From positions 49,611 to 113,610 of the forward strand of contig JALEPJ010000018.1 in NCBI GenBank assembly GCA_022766385.1: a stretch of DNA of 64,000 nucleotides, given 5' to 3'. The position numbers and the translations under genes were made by a program. Below, in pieces: positions 1 to 8,383 of this stretch (the first letter of the stretch is position 1; each line of letters opens with the position of its first letter). A model generated the notes under the pieces. That model saw only the letters and a list, made by a program, of their open reading frames with translations. It was not told the origin of the DNA and did not search any database. This stretch comes from Rikenellaceae bacterium (GTDB lineage: Bacteria; Bacteroidota; Bacteroidia; Bacteroidales; UBA932).

Positions 1-387
1 GACGGTCCAGTCGCAGCCCACCAGATGGAGAGTATCACCGTCGCCAACACCCATGCAAGGGAAATCCGTGTCAATGCCTTCTATGCCCATACGGGCGCTC
101 AGCTTCGCAAAGTCTTCAAGCATCAGCCTGTCCTCTTCAGCAAGATAGGCCTTGATTCCGTAACGCCTGCAGCAGTCTGCGGCACCGGCGATGTGGTCTC
201 CGTGAGCATGGGTCAGAAGCACTGCCTCAAGCCTTATGGAGTGTTGTTCGACAAAGGCGTGGAATGCCTCCCTTTCTGCCTCGGACAGGTATCCCGGGTC
301 CACGACTATGGCCTTGCCTTCATTATCCCTGACCAGCCAGGTGTTCTCTTGGAAGGGATTGAAATGAAAATATGATATATTCAGCAT
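1..387 (-). CDS. MBL-fold metallo-hydrolase, partial (glyoxalase II-like)
   Basis: This is the N-terminal 129 codons of a metallo-beta-lactamase-fold hydrolase; the gene runs off the left edge of the window. Read on the minus strand it starts at ATG 387-385 with MLNISYFHFNPFQENTWLV, the usual opening of small Bacteroidota glyoxalase II-like enzymes. It continues with a beta strand ending in VDPG and then the zinc-binding signature HAHGDH (HxHxDH). Such enzymes use one or two zinc ions to hydrolyse thioesters or related substrates in the cytoplasm; the actual substrate cannot be told from this part. It is divergent from the deoxynucleoside kinase pair and has a TAAATTTG box upstream at 415-408. 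The family call is firm; the exact function is open. Confidence 0.85.
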   Translation of the reverse strand, partial: MLNISYFHFNPFQENTWLVRDNEGKAIVVDPGYLSEAEREAFHAFVEQHSIRLEAVLLTHAHGDHIAGAADCCRRYGIKAYLAEEDRLMLEDFAKLSARMGIEGIDTDFPCMGVGDGDTLHLVGCDWTV

Positions 388-407
388 TTGTATCCTGATA
401 AGTCCCA

Positions 408-435
408 CAAATTTAAGAAAAAGGTTGTAAATTTG
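408..435. promoter_or_regulatory. divergent pair of -7 promoter boxes
   Basis: Two TAAATTTG boxes match the Bacteroidota -7 consensus TAnnTTTG. One is on the minus strand (415 to 408), 20 bases before the hydrolase ATG. The other is on the plus strand (428-435), about 65 bases before the first kinase. No clear TTTG -33 box is found at the right distance for either, so both are tentative. Confidence 0.35.
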
Positions 436-499
436 CTGTGTTTGGGCAGGGAAACTCACTTTGGACGCTTGAGCCCCTGAGCCTGAAACCGGAAAGGAC

Positions 500-1123
500 A
501 TGCACATAGGTATAGCAGGAAATATAGGCAGCGGGAAAACTACGCTCACTGAGATGCTTGCAGCCCATTATGGCTGGACTCCGCGTTATGAGTCGGTCAG
601 CTTCAACCCGTATCTCGAGGACTACTATAAGGATATCCCGAGATGGTCTTTCGCTTTGGAAACCTATTTTCTGAAACAGCGTTTCAAGGATGTGCTTGAA
701 ATCGCCAAGAGTGACAAGACCATAATACAGGACAGGACCATTTTCGAGGGAGTTTACATTTTCGTAGCCAACAACAAGGCTCTGGGCAATCTGTCAGACC
801 GTGACTATGAGACCTTTATGGAGCTTTTCGAGTTGATGATGTCTTTGGTTAAGGTCCCTGACCTGCTCATTTATCTCAAGTCCTCCATACCTCACCTGGT
901 GTCCCAGATCCAGAAACGGGGCAGGGAATACGAGCAGGGTATCAGCATCGAGTACCTTAGTGCCCTCAATCAGCGCTATGACCGTTGGGTGGAGGAGTAC
1001 AAAGGCCCGGTTCTGGTAATAGAGGCCGATGACCTGGACTTCAAGAACCGCCCTGAGGATTTCCAGTACATAGTCAACAGGGTAGACTCCCAACTCTTCG
1101 GCCTCTTTTCCGAAAAACAATAG
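500..1123 (+). CDS. deoxynucleoside kinase, divergent copy 1
   Basis: A 207-residue purine/pyrimidine deoxynucleoside kinase of the dCK/dGK family, which makes deoxynucleoside monophosphates in the salvage pathway. Visible are the P-loop GNIGSGKTT (residues 7-15), the likely general-base Glu31, the DRT motif (78-80) and the arginine-rich lid RGREYE. A second copy follows after a 30-base gap and is clearly homologous along its whole length. This copy departs from the usual family sequence just after DRT: it reads IFEGVYIFVANN where the second copy reads IYEDARIFAPN. This segment lies at the substrate pocket, so a different base preference is plausible but inferred. Confidence 0.9.
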   Translation: MHIGIAGNIGSGKTTLTEMLAAHYGWTPRYESVSFNPYLEDYYKDIPRWSFALETYFLKQRFKDVLEIAKSDKTIIQDRTIFEGVYIFVANNKALGNLSDRDYETFMELFELMMSLVKVPDLLIYLKSSIPHLVSQIQKRGREYEQGISIEYLSALNQRYDRWVEEYKGPVLVIEADDLDFKNRPEDFQYIVNRVDSQLFGLFSEKQ

Positions 1124-1153
1124 AATGTTGAACTTTAATAGATAATTTAGGAT

Positions 1154-1783
1154 ATGCATATTGCAGTAGCTGGAAACATAGGCAGCGGCAAGACAACTCT
1201 TACCAAGATGCTTGCAGCCCATTACGGCTGGACCCCAAAGTTCGAATCTGTGGACTTCAATCCGTATCTCTCTGATTACTATGAAGATATGGAAAGGTGG
1301 TCCTTCAATCTCCAGATTTACTTCCTTAACAAGCGCTTCAAGGACGTGGTAGAAATCTCCAAGACGGATGAAACCATTATCCAGGACAGGACCATCTATG
1401 AGGATGCCCGTATCTTTGCTCCCAATCTGCATAGCATGGGACTGATGAGCACAAGGGACTTTGAGAACTACTCCGACCTCTTCGACCTGATGATGTCGAT
1501 GGTCAACCCGCCCGACCTCCTCATATATCTGAAGTCATCCATCCCGAATCTCGTCGCACAGATACAGAAGCGCGGACGTGAATACGAGAAAGGCATACGT
1601 ATCGACTACCTTACCGGATTGAATGACAGGTACGAGGCCTGGATTGCAGGATACGAGGGAAAACTGCTTGTAGTGGATGCCGACCACGTGAAATTCGGCA
1701 ATATACCGGAGGACTTCCAGAAGGTTGTGGATATGATTGATGCCCAGCTCTTCGGTCTTTTCCCTTCCGGTAATGCAGAATAA
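1154..1783 (+). CDS. deoxynucleoside kinase, copy 2
   Basis: A 209-residue deoxynucleoside kinase, tandem paralogue of the gene before it and probably co-transcribed with it. It has the same P-loop (residues 7-15), Glu31, DRT (78-80) and lid arginines. Its stretch DRTIYEDARIFAPNL is the form usually seen in Bacteroidota and Firmicutes deoxyadenosine/deoxyguanosine kinases, so this is probably the ancestral-type copy. In lactobacilli a tandem dAK/dGK pair forms a heterodimer; whether these two also pair is inference. The C terminus is a few residues longer than in copy 1. Confidence 0.9.
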   Translation: MHIAVAGNIGSGKTTLTKMLAAHYGWTPKFESVDFNPYLSDYYEDMERWSFNLQIYFLNKRFKDVVEISKTDETIIQDRTIYEDARIFAPNLHSMGLMSTRDFENYSDLFDLMMSMVNPPDLLIYLKSSIPNLVAQIQKRGREYEKGIRIDYLTGLNDRYEAWIAGYEGKLLVVDADHVKFGNIPEDFQKVVDMIDAQLFGLFPSGNAE

Positions 1784-1808
1784 GTTTAATCCTAAACCCA
1801 ATAAATAA

Positions 1809-3719
1809 ATGGCAGAAAGAATCACCATTATTGACTTCGTGGACAAGTACACCGCGAAATACGATAAAGACACCTTCATCAGGGAAAAGATTGAAGACGT
1901 ATGGCAGGAAACCTCATATGCCGATACCAGAAAGGAAAGCCGCGAACTGGCTGCCGCCTTTATGAGTCTTGGCCTGAAGAAGGGCGAAAGAGTGGCACTT
2001 CTATCTGAGGGACGTAAGCTCTGGCTCATTGCCGAGCTCGGAATACTCTATGCCGGCGGTGTGGACGTTCCACTTTCCATAAAGCTCGAGGAGAGCAATG
2101 ACCTCCTTTTCCGTCTTCAGCACTCCGATTCGAGGTTCATCGTAGCTTCGAAACAGCAGCTTCCTAAGATTCACCGCATCATTGACCAGCTTCCTCTGGT
2201 AGAGAAGGTCATAGTCCTCGACGAGCTCAAGACCGTTGCCGATAACGAAATCTGTATCAATGATTTCAGGGCAATGGGCAAGGCTTGGATTGCTGAGCAC
2301 GAGGCTGAGCTGGATGAGCGTTCGCGCTCCATCGGTCCTGACGATTATGCCAATATCAGCTATACCTCGGGTACCACTGCCGATCCTAAGGGAGTCATCC
2401 TCACTCATAGGAACTACACAGCCAATGTTGAACAGGGTGCATCCGTCATCAATATAGGCTACAGGGATGTGATGCTCATACTTCTCCCTCTCGACCATTG
2501 TTTCGCGCACGTTGCCGGCTTCTACACTATGATGATGTACGGCGGAAGCATTGCCACCGTCCCTGTCGGCAAGAATCCTCTTGCGACCTTGCGCAATGTG
2601 CCTTCGGCTATTCTCGAGGTCAAGCCTATGGTGATGCTATCCGTACCTGCTCTTGCCAGGAATTTCAAAAAGAACGTCGAGACTGCCATCAAGAAGAAGG
2701 GCGCTTTCACCGAGAAGCTTTTTAATTTCGCAGTAAAGAACGCAATTGCCTATAACAAAGAATATTACAATGCCGGTGGCTTCAAGGATTGCTGGCGCAA
2801 GCCGCTTTTGGCCCTCTTCGACCGTATACTTTTCTCGAAGGTGCGCGAGAGCTTCGGCGGCAGGATGAAGTTCTTCGTGGGCGGTGGCGCATTGCTCGAT
2901 ATCGAACTGCAGCGCTGGTTCTGCGCAATCGGCATCCCTATGTTTCAGGGCTACGGCCTTTCTGAGGCTACTCCTATCATCTGTGCCAATTCAAAGGGAC
3001 ACGCCATCTTCGGTTCTTCCGGCCGCGTGGTGAAACCTCTTGATATCAAGATCTGTGACGATGAAGGCAAGGAGGTGGCTCCGGGCGTACGCGGAGAAAT
3101 CGTTATCCGCGGCGAGAATGTGATGGCCGGATACTGGAAGAATCCTGAATCTACGGCCAAGACCATAGTTGACGGCTGGCTGCACACCGGAGATATGGGT
3201 TATCTTATGGAGGACAAGGAGTATCTCTGGGTGACCGGACGCTTCAAGTCGCTGCTTATCTCATCCGATGGTGAAAAATACAGTCCGGAAGGCTTTGAGG
3301 ATGCACTTACCGACAGCTCCAAGTTCATTGACAATACCTTGCTGCACAACAATCAGAATCCTTATACCATTGCTCTCGTAGTACCTAACAAGGAAGCTCT
3401 TCGCGAATATGTGAAGAAGGAACAGCCTTCTCTCGATCTCGAATCGCTTGAGGCCAAGAAGTTGATGCTCAAGAAGATCCAGTCGGAAGTGGATGCTTAC
3501 AAGACAGGCGGAGAGAAGGGAGGACAGTTCCCTGACAGATGGTTGCCTGCTGCCATCGCTGTACTTCCTGAACAGTTTACCGAGCAGAACGGTCTGGTTA
3601 ACAGCACTATGAAGGTAGTCCGCGGAAAGGTGGAGAAGTTCTATGCCGACCGTATCGATTACGCATACACAGCTGAGGGCAAGGACCTCTTCAATGAAAA
3701 GAATATTGCGTCTGTATAG
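1809..3719 (+). CDS. long-chain fatty acid--CoA ligase (AMP-forming)
   Basis: A 636-residue ANL-superfamily enzyme that activates fatty acids with ATP and CoA. Motifs in order: the phosphate-binding YTSGTTADPKGV near residue 185, QGYGLSEATP near 380, DGWLHTGDMGYL near 453, and GRFKSLLISSDGEKYSPE near 478. The long form, with a large helical insertion after the P-loop, fits the FadD15/FACL group of long-chain ligases rather than acetyl-CoA synthetase. It lies 25 bases after the kinases and 3 bases before the cyclophilin gene, so it is probably in one operon with both. The substrate chain length is not readable from the sequence. Confidence 0.9.
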   Translation: MAERITIIDFVDKYTAKYDKDTFIREKIEDVWQETSYADTRKESRELAAAFMSLGLKKGERVALLSEGRKLWLIAELGILYAGGVDVPLSIKLEESNDLLFRLQHSDSRFIVASKQQLPKIHRIIDQLPLVEKVIVLDELKTVADNEICINDFRAMGKAWIAEHEAELDERSRSIGPDDYANISYTSGTTADPKGVILTHRNYTANVEQGASVINIGYRDVMLILLPLDHCFAHVAGFYTMMMYGGSIATVPVGKNPLATLRNVPSAILEVKPMVMLSVPALARNFKKNVETAIKKKGAFTEKLFNFAVKNAIAYNKEYYNAGGFKDCWRKPLLALFDRILFSKVRESFGGRMKFFVGGGALLDIELQRWFCAIGIPMFQGYGLSEATPIICANSKGHAIFGSSGRVVKPLDIKICDDEGKEVAPGVRGEIVIRGENVMAGYWKNPESTAKTIVDGWLHTGDMGYLMEDKEYLWVTGRFKSLLISSDGEKYSPEGFEDALTDSSKFIDNTLLHNNQNPYTIALVVPNKEALREYVKKEQPSLDLESLEAKKLMLKKIQSEVDAYKTGGEKGGQFPDRWLPAAIAVLPEQFTEQNGLVNSTMKVVRGKVEKFYADRIDYAYTAEGKDLFNEKNIASV

Positions 3720-3722
3720 GCT

Positions 3723-4460
3723 ATGGCAAAAGTAAAGATAGAGACATCGTACGGAGACATAGTCTTGAAACTCTACGACGAGACTCCTTTGCACAGGGAC
3801 AATTTCCTGAAGCTCGTGGGAGAGGGCTTCTATGACGGAACCCTTTTCCACAGGGTTATCAAGGAGTTCATGATCCAGGGCGGTGACCCGGACAGCAAGG
3901 GTGCGCCGAAGAACAAGTCCTTGGGGGCCGGAGATCTGGGGTATACCATACCGGCTGAGTTCAATCCTGCCCTCTACCATAAGAGAGGTGCCCTGGCCGC
4001 TGCCAGACAGGGGGACAATGTGAACCCGGAGCGCCGTAGCAGCTCTTGCCAGTTCTATATAGTCTGGGGCAAGAAGTACAGCGAGGGCCAGATGGCGCAG
4101 CTGTCGAAGCAGATGCGTATGCAGGCTGAGCAGCAGGTCTTCAACGGGCTCGTTGCCGAGCACAGGAAAGAGGTAATGGAATTGCGCCGGAACAGGGATC
4201 AGGCCGGGCTGATGGCTCTGCAGGAGGAACTGAGCGCTCAGACTGATGCCATAGTCAAGGAGAAGGGCCTGGGAGTGATCTCTGAAGAGCAGAAGGAGGT
4301 ATATACGAGACTTGGAGGCACTCCTTTCCTCGATGGCCAGTATACGGTTTTCGGAGAGGTCGTGCAGGGACTTGAGGTCGTCGCCAGGATTCAGGAGGCC
4401 GGAACCGATGGCAATGACCGTCCGCTCAAGGATATACAGATGAAGATCAGCCTTGTTTAG
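3723..4460 (+). CDS. cyclophilin-type peptidyl-prolyl isomerase with helical insert
   Basis: A 245-residue cytoplasmic cyclophilin without a signal peptide. The core is clear: LFHRVIKEFMIQGGDP near residues 40-55, the SSCQFYIV strand near 102, and FLDGQYTVFGEVVQGL near 200. Between SSCQFYIV and FLDGQY there is an insertion of roughly 80 residues that is charged and helical (QMRMQAEQQVFNGLVAEHRK and onward), absent from minimal cyclophilins of about 165 residues. It is the last gene of the kinase-ligase run and is followed by a strong 18-bp hairpin. Confidence 0.9.
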   Translation: MAKVKIETSYGDIVLKLYDETPLHRDNFLKLVGEGFYDGTLFHRVIKEFMIQGGDPDSKGAPKNKSLGAGDLGYTIPAEFNPALYHKRGALAAARQGDNVNPERRSSSCQFYIVWGKKYSEGQMAQLSKQMRMQAEQQVFNGLVAEHRKEVMELRRNRDQAGLMALQEELSAQTDAIVKEKGLGVISEEQKEVYTRLGGTPFLDGQYTVFGEVVQGLEVVARIQEAGTDGNDRPLKDIQMKISLV

Positions 4461-4478
4461 GCTGTCCCGGAATACTAA

Positions 4479-4529
4479 TAAGTGAATGACTCTCAGGAGT
4501 TTCTATACTGGCTGGGAGTCATTCGCTTA
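4479..4529 (+). terminator. 18-bp hairpin after the cyclophilin gene, no T-tract
   Basis: Bases 4479-4496 pair with 4512-4529 over 18 consecutive pairs (two are G-U), leaving a 15-base loop. It begins 18 bases after the cyclophilin stop. No run of T follows, so it may be a terminator of the kind that works without a U-tract, a 3'-end stabiliser, or a processing signal. Confidence 0.55.
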
Positions 4530-4765
4530 TGTGCCTTGAAGAACTTGCAGGAAACTGGATGGTTCTGATAATTCAGTAAGCAGACTGTTTTCTTGATGGG
4601 TGTGGTTGTATGACGGATTTTGAATACTTCATATACCTTTGCCGCTTTTGAAACAAGAATTATCGTCTTTTTTTGGGGTGAATTGCCGCTGTTATCCTTT
4701 TTTTTAGTAATTTAGTGAACTTTTTGGACTGTTTGAATATTTATTAACTTTAAAACTAATACATT
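4530..4765 (+). other. non-coding leader region of the sugar transporter gene
   Basis: There is no supportable gene between the hairpin at 4529 and the transporter start. The stretch becomes very AT-rich towards its 3' end, with T-runs near 4671-4677 and 4698-4706. If the -7-like box at 4634-4641 is used, the mRNA carries a leader of roughly 120 bases. No known riboswitch was recognised in it. Confidence 0.4.
4634..4641 (+). promoter_or_regulatory. putative -7 box for the sugar transporter operon
   Basis: TACCTTTG matches TAnnTTTG. The nearest TTTG upstream (4619-4622) is only 11 bases away, too close for the normal 19-21 spacing, so the call rests on the -7 box alone. Confidence 0.35.
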
Positions 4766-6052
4766 ATGTCAAAGAAAAACAGCAATATCGTCGCTATTGT
4801 TACGATGATATTCCTTTTCGGTATGATTTCCTTCGTGACAAACCTTGCCGCACCTGTAGGAAACATCTGGAAACAGCAGCCTAGCATCGCCGGCTCGAAT
4901 GCCCTCGGTATGATGGGTAATATGATGAACTTCCTCGCATACCTCTTTATGGGTATCCCTGCAGGTAAGATCCTCGCTAAGTACGGATCCAGAAAGGCCA
5001 ATCTCCTCGGTATTGCCCTCGGTTTCATCGGAGTATTCATTCAGTTCCTCTCAGGAGTAGTCAGCTCATTCCCTGCAAACTTCATCGTTTACCTTATCGG
5101 TGCGTTCGTATCAGGTTTTGCTGTCTGCACCCTCAATACAGTCGTTAACCCTATGCTTACCGTTCTCGGTGGCGGCGGAAACAAGGGAAATCAGCTCGTT
5201 CAGGTGGGCGGTACCTTCAACTCGCTTATGGGTACCCTCACTCCTATACTCGTAGGCGCTCTTGTAGGCCAGCTTTCAGCCAAGTCAGTCATCTCTGACG
5301 TGAATCCTGTGCTTTTCATCGCGATGGGAGTATTCGCAGTTGCATTCGTAGTCCTCAGCCTTCTCAAGTTCGATGACCCTCAGTCAGCAGAGGAAGCAGA
5401 AAAGGCAGCAAGCCCAATGAGCTTCCGTCATTTCGTTCTCGGTGTGGTAGCCATCTTCATCTATGTAGGTGTCGAGGTCGGTATCCCTGGTACCCTCAAT
5501 TTCTTCCTTTCTGATTCAGGCCCTAAGGGCGCAGGAATGGATCCTGCTACAGCAGCTGGAATCGCCGGTTTCGTTGCAGGTACTTACTGGTTCCTTATGC
5601 TCATCGGCCGTTTCGTTTCCAGCTTCATCAGTGGAAAGGTATCAAGCCGTACCCAGCTCACAATAACCACATCAGTGGCTCTCATCCTTGTCATTGCTTC
5701 CATCATCGCTGGAGCAGGCAAGATGACCACTATGCCTGTATTCACCGGCAGCGCATTCACTATGGCCAGCGTGCCTCTCTGTGCTCTCCTTCTTGTTCTC
5801 TGCGGTCTCTGCACTTCAGTTATGTGGGGCTGTATCTTCAACCTTGCAGTTGAGGGCCTCGGAGCTTCAACCGCTCAGGCATCAGGTATCTTCATGACGA
5901 TGGTTGTCGGCGGAGGTGTCCTTCCTTTCGTTCAGAACTTCATCGCAGACCATACTACATATATGGCAAGCTACTGGCTCGTTGTTGCCGGTATCGCATA
6001 CATGCTCTTCTATGCTCTCGTAGGAAGCAAGCCTGTTCAGGCAAAGAAATAA
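4766..6052 (+). CDS. MFS sugar transporter (glucose/galactose permease-like)
   Basis: A 428-residue inner-membrane protein with about 12 hydrophobic segments, typical of the FucP/GluP branch of the major facilitator superfamily. These proteins import hexoses by proton symport. The N terminus (SKKNSNIVAIVTMIFLFGMI) leads directly into the first helix. A short linker with charged residues (DDPQSAEEAEKAA near 207-219) divides the two six-helix halves. The next gene is a ROK sugar kinase, which supports uptake and phosphorylation of a hexose, glucose being the likeliest. The specificity is inferred from this pairing. Confidence 0.85.
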   Translation: MSKKNSNIVAIVTMIFLFGMISFVTNLAAPVGNIWKQQPSIAGSNALGMMGNMMNFLAYLFMGIPAGKILAKYGSRKANLLGIALGFIGVFIQFLSGVVSSFPANFIVYLIGAFVSGFAVCTLNTVVNPMLTVLGGGGNKGNQLVQVGGTFNSLMGTLTPILVGALVGQLSAKSVISDVNPVLFIAMGVFAVAFVVLSLLKFDDPQSAEEAEKAASPMSFRHFVLGVVAIFIYVGVEVGIPGTLNFFLSDSGPKGAGMDPATAAGIAGFVAGTYWFLMLIGRFVSSFISGKVSSRTQLTITTSVALILVIASIIAGAGKMTTMPVFTGSAFTMASVPLCALLLVLCGLCTSVMWGCIFNLAVEGLGASTAQASGIFMTMVVGGGVLPFVQNFIADHTTYMASYWLVVAGIAYMLFYALVGSKPVQAKK

Positions 6053-6095
6053 ACCAAAAGCATATTTTTAACATTATCACTAATACACTGGAAAA

Positions 6096-7058
6096 ATGGA
6101 CAAGAATTTCGTAGTAGGTGTTGATGTCGGCGGACAGACCACCAAGATAGGCGTTGTAGATACAAGAGGTGAAGTACTCGCACAGACCGTAATCCGTTCG
6201 GATATTTTCGGTAAGGATGCGGACGCTTATATCAATGCTCTTGCAGAAGCTATCGAGAACGTTATCAAGGAAGCAGACAAGGAAGGCGAAATCCGCGGAA
6301 TCGGAGTCGGAGCTCCTAATGGAAACTATTATACAGGGTCAGTTGCTTTCGCACCAAACCTCGCTTGGGCGGCGGATACTTCCGTTCCTTTTGCAAGTAT
6401 GCTTACCGAGAAACTCGGCGGCATTCCTGTAAGCCTTACCAACGACGCAAATGCTGCAGCTGTGGGTGAAATGACTTATGGCGCAGCCCGCGGTATGAAG
6501 AATTTCATTATGATTACCCTCGGAACCGGTGTCGGCAGCGGTATAGTTATCAACGGCCAGGTTGTTTACGGTCACGACGGTTTTGCCGGCGAGCTCGGAC
6601 ATACCAACGTTGTCCGTTACAACGGGCGTACCTGCGGCTGCGGCAAGACCGGTTGTCTTGAAGCATATTGCTCTGCTATCGGAGTTGCCCGCACAGCACG
6701 CGAATGGCTTGAAAGCTCTGAGGAGCCTTCTTCACTCCGTCTTGTTGAGAATATTACCTCAAAGGATGTATTCGAGGCAGCCAAGGAAGGTGACAAACTC
6801 GCTCTCCGTGTATTCGAATACACCGGAACCCTCCTCGGAAGATCATTTGCAGATTTCGTCGCATTCAGCGCACCTGAAGCTATAGTTCTTTTCGGAGGTC
6901 TTGCACGTGCGAAGGAGTTCCTGTATGAGCCTATGTTGAGGGCTATGAACGAGAATGTCCTCAAGATTTGGAAAGATAAGGTAAAAATTGTATTCTCCCA
7001 GCTTAAGGAGTCTGATGCTGCCATACTCGGTGCATCGGCACTTGCTTGGGAACTTTAA
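6096..7058 (+). CDS. ROK family sugar kinase, probable glucokinase
   Basis: A 320-residue cytoplasmic kinase. It has the N-terminal phosphate motif DVGGQTTKIGVVD (from residue 9), LGTGVGSGIV near 148, the ROK signature ending in GELGH near 165-170, and the zinc-binding CGCGKTGCLE at about 180-189. The absence of an N-terminal winged helix makes it an enzyme and not a NagC/XylR-type repressor. It lies 43 bases after a hexose transporter, so phosphorylation of the imported sugar with ATP is its likely job. Glucose is the most probable substrate; N-acetylated or other hexoses are not excluded. Confidence 0.85.
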   Translation: MDKNFVVGVDVGGQTTKIGVVDTRGEVLAQTVIRSDIFGKDADAYINALAEAIENVIKEADKEGEIRGIGVGAPNGNYYTGSVAFAPNLAWAADTSVPFASMLTEKLGGIPVSLTNDANAAAVGEMTYGAARGMKNFIMITLGTGVGSGIVINGQVVYGHDGFAGELGHTNVVRYNGRTCGCGKTGCLEAYCSAIGVARTAREWLESSEEPSSLRLVENITSKDVFEAAKEGDKLALRVFEYTGTLLGRSFADFVAFSAPEAIVLFGGLARAKEFLYEPMLRAMNENVLKIWKDKVKIVFSQLKESDAAILGASALAWEL

Positions 7059-7070
7059 TTTTAATTATTG

Positions 7071-7844
7071 ATGAAAAAAATCAGATTTATTTCGGCTGCT
7101 GCCCTTGCGCTGGCATTGATGGTGACAGCCTGCAGTCAGGGACCGAGCGCTACTCTTCCTGACGGAACCAGCGCAAAGCATCTCATCCCTTCAAAGGCTA
7201 AAGTGGATTCGGTCAGTTATCTTATCGGTGTCAATTTCGGAACCTTTATCAAGGGTTACAACTTTGGTGAGAATTTGAACTATGCAGAAATCGAGAAGGG
7301 TATCAAGGATTTCGTGAAAGCCAAGGGAAATCAGAACGATCCTGAGTTCCTTAAGCAGTTCAGAATCAGCCCAGAGGAGATGAACAATATCTTCAACTCA
7401 TATCTTGAGCAGAGAGTTGAGTATGCAAAGGCATACAATTCAGCAGAGGGCAAGAAATTTCTCGCTGATAACCTCAGAAAGGAAGGCGTACAGCAGACTG
7501 CAAGCGGTCTCCAGTACAAGATTATCGAGCCGGGCAATGATGTAAAGCCTAATGCTGAGGATACTGTAACCGTACGTTATAAGGGAACCCTCCTCGACGG
7601 TACCGTATTTGACGAGACTCCAGCAGACTCTGATCCTATCCAGTTTACTCTCAACAGGGTCATCCCTGGTTGGCAGGAAGGTCTTCAGCTCATAGGCGAG
7701 GGCGGAAAGGCTCAGCTCTTCATCCCTGCTGAACTCGCTTACGCCGAGCGTGGCGCAGGTGACAGCATACAGCCTAATGCTACTCTTATCTTCGACGTTG
7801 AGCTAATCTCAGTCGCGAGAGCAGTTGCAGAGCCTGCAGAATAA
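7071..7844 (+). CDS. FKBP-type peptidyl-prolyl isomerase lipoprotein
   Basis: A 257-residue secreted lipoprotein. The N terminus has two lysines, a hydrophobic stretch and the lipobox VTAC, with Cys21 as the probable lipidated residue. An N-terminal dimerisation-type region (about 40-140) precedes an FKBP domain (about 155-250) with VTVRYKGTLLDGTVFDET, VIPGWQEGLQ and the closing IFDVELISV. This is the FkpA/Mip arrangement. It probably helps fold proteins in the periplasm or outer membrane. I chose ATG 7071 over an in-frame TTG one codon upstream. It follows the ROK gene by 12 bases and ends at a strong terminator. Confidence 0.9.
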   Translation: MKKIRFISAAALALALMVTACSQGPSATLPDGTSAKHLIPSKAKVDSVSYLIGVNFGTFIKGYNFGENLNYAEIEKGIKDFVKAKGNQNDPEFLKQFRISPEEMNNIFNSYLEQRVEYAKAYNSAEGKKFLADNLRKEGVQQTASGLQYKIIEPGNDVKPNAEDTVTVRYKGTLLDGTVFDETPADSDPIQFTLNRVIPGWQEGLQLIGEGGKAQLFIPAELAYAERGAGDSIQPNATLIFDVELISVARAVAEPAE

Positions 7845-7858
7845 GCAGCCTTGAACAA

Positions 7859-7910
7859 AACGGACTGGTCTTAGGCTCAGGCCCTTGACCGGTCCGTTTA
7901 TTATTTTATT
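7859..7910 (+). terminator. intrinsic terminator of the transporter-ROK-FKBP operon
   Basis: AACGGACTGGTC (7859-7870) pairs with GACCGGTCCGTT (7887-7898), followed by the T-rich TTATTATTTTATT to 7910. It begins 14 bases after the FKBP stop. Confidence 0.85.
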
Positions 7911-7919
7911 ACATTTATC

Positions 7920-7937
7920 GTAAGATATCTATCTTAC
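7920..7937. promoter_or_regulatory. 18-bp palindrome upstream of the DUF3127 gene
   Basis: GTAAGATA-TC-TATCTTAC is a perfect 8+8 inverted repeat with a 2-base centre. It lies just after a weak promoter-like box, TACATTTA (7910-7917), where transcription would begin. It could be an operator for a dimeric regulator or a hairpin at the mRNA 5' end. No regulator gene is adjacent. Confidence 0.4.
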
Positions 7938-7969
7938 TGATAGAAGGAGAATTATAAATTTTCAGAATT

Positions 7970-8383
7970 ATGGCAAGTCTGGAACTTGAAGGAAAAATCA
8001 AAATGAAATTGACTCCTCAGAGCGGTCAATCTGCGAGGGGGCAATGGGTAAGACAGGATTTCGTGGTGGAGTACCCTGACGGCAACTTCACTTCCGAAGC
8101 CTGCTTCTCCGCGTGGGGACAGGAAAGAGTGGATGAATTGGGAAAATTCGGAGTAGGCGCCTCTGTGAAGGTTTCCTTCAATGTGAAGGCGAGGGAGTAT
8201 TCCGGCAAGTGGTACAATGATCTCAGAGTTTGGAGAATCAGTGCCGTTCAGACTTCCGCTCCTCAGGTGGAGGCTCCTCAGACTACGGCTCCTCAGGCTG
8301 CTCCGCTTACGGTCGGCAATGCCGCTCCTCCTCCGTCATTCAGTGATATGCCTGTTGACCTTGGCGAAGATCTCCCATTCTAG
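7970..8383 (+). CDS. DUF3127 domain protein (OB-fold, SSB-like)
   Basis: A 137-residue protein matching the Bacteroidota DUF3127 family. The folded part (residues 1-90) contains LTPQSGQSARGQWVRQDFVV and the strand SVKVSFNVKAREYSGKWYND with WRISAV. The tail is low in complexity and rich in Pro, Ala and Gln (repeated APQ units) and ends in an acidic DLGEDLPF. That layout, an OB-like domain, a flexible tail and an acidic-hydrophobic tip, resembles single-stranded DNA-binding proteins, so a role in nucleic-acid binding is suggested but not proven. The stop codon overlaps the end of miaA on the other strand. Confidence 0.7.
   Translation: MASLELEGKIKMKLTPQSGQSARGQWVRQDFVVEYPDGNFTSEACFSAWGQERVDELGKFGVGASVKVSFNVKAREYSGKWYNDLRVWRISAVQTSAPQVEAPQTTAPQAAPLTVGNAAPPPSFSDMPVDLGEDLPF

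Noticed and set aside
25..375. A 116-codon plus-strand frame at the left edge
   Set aside because: The minus strand encodes an MBL-fold enzyme with the HAHGDH motif across the same bases, so the plus frame is a shadow.
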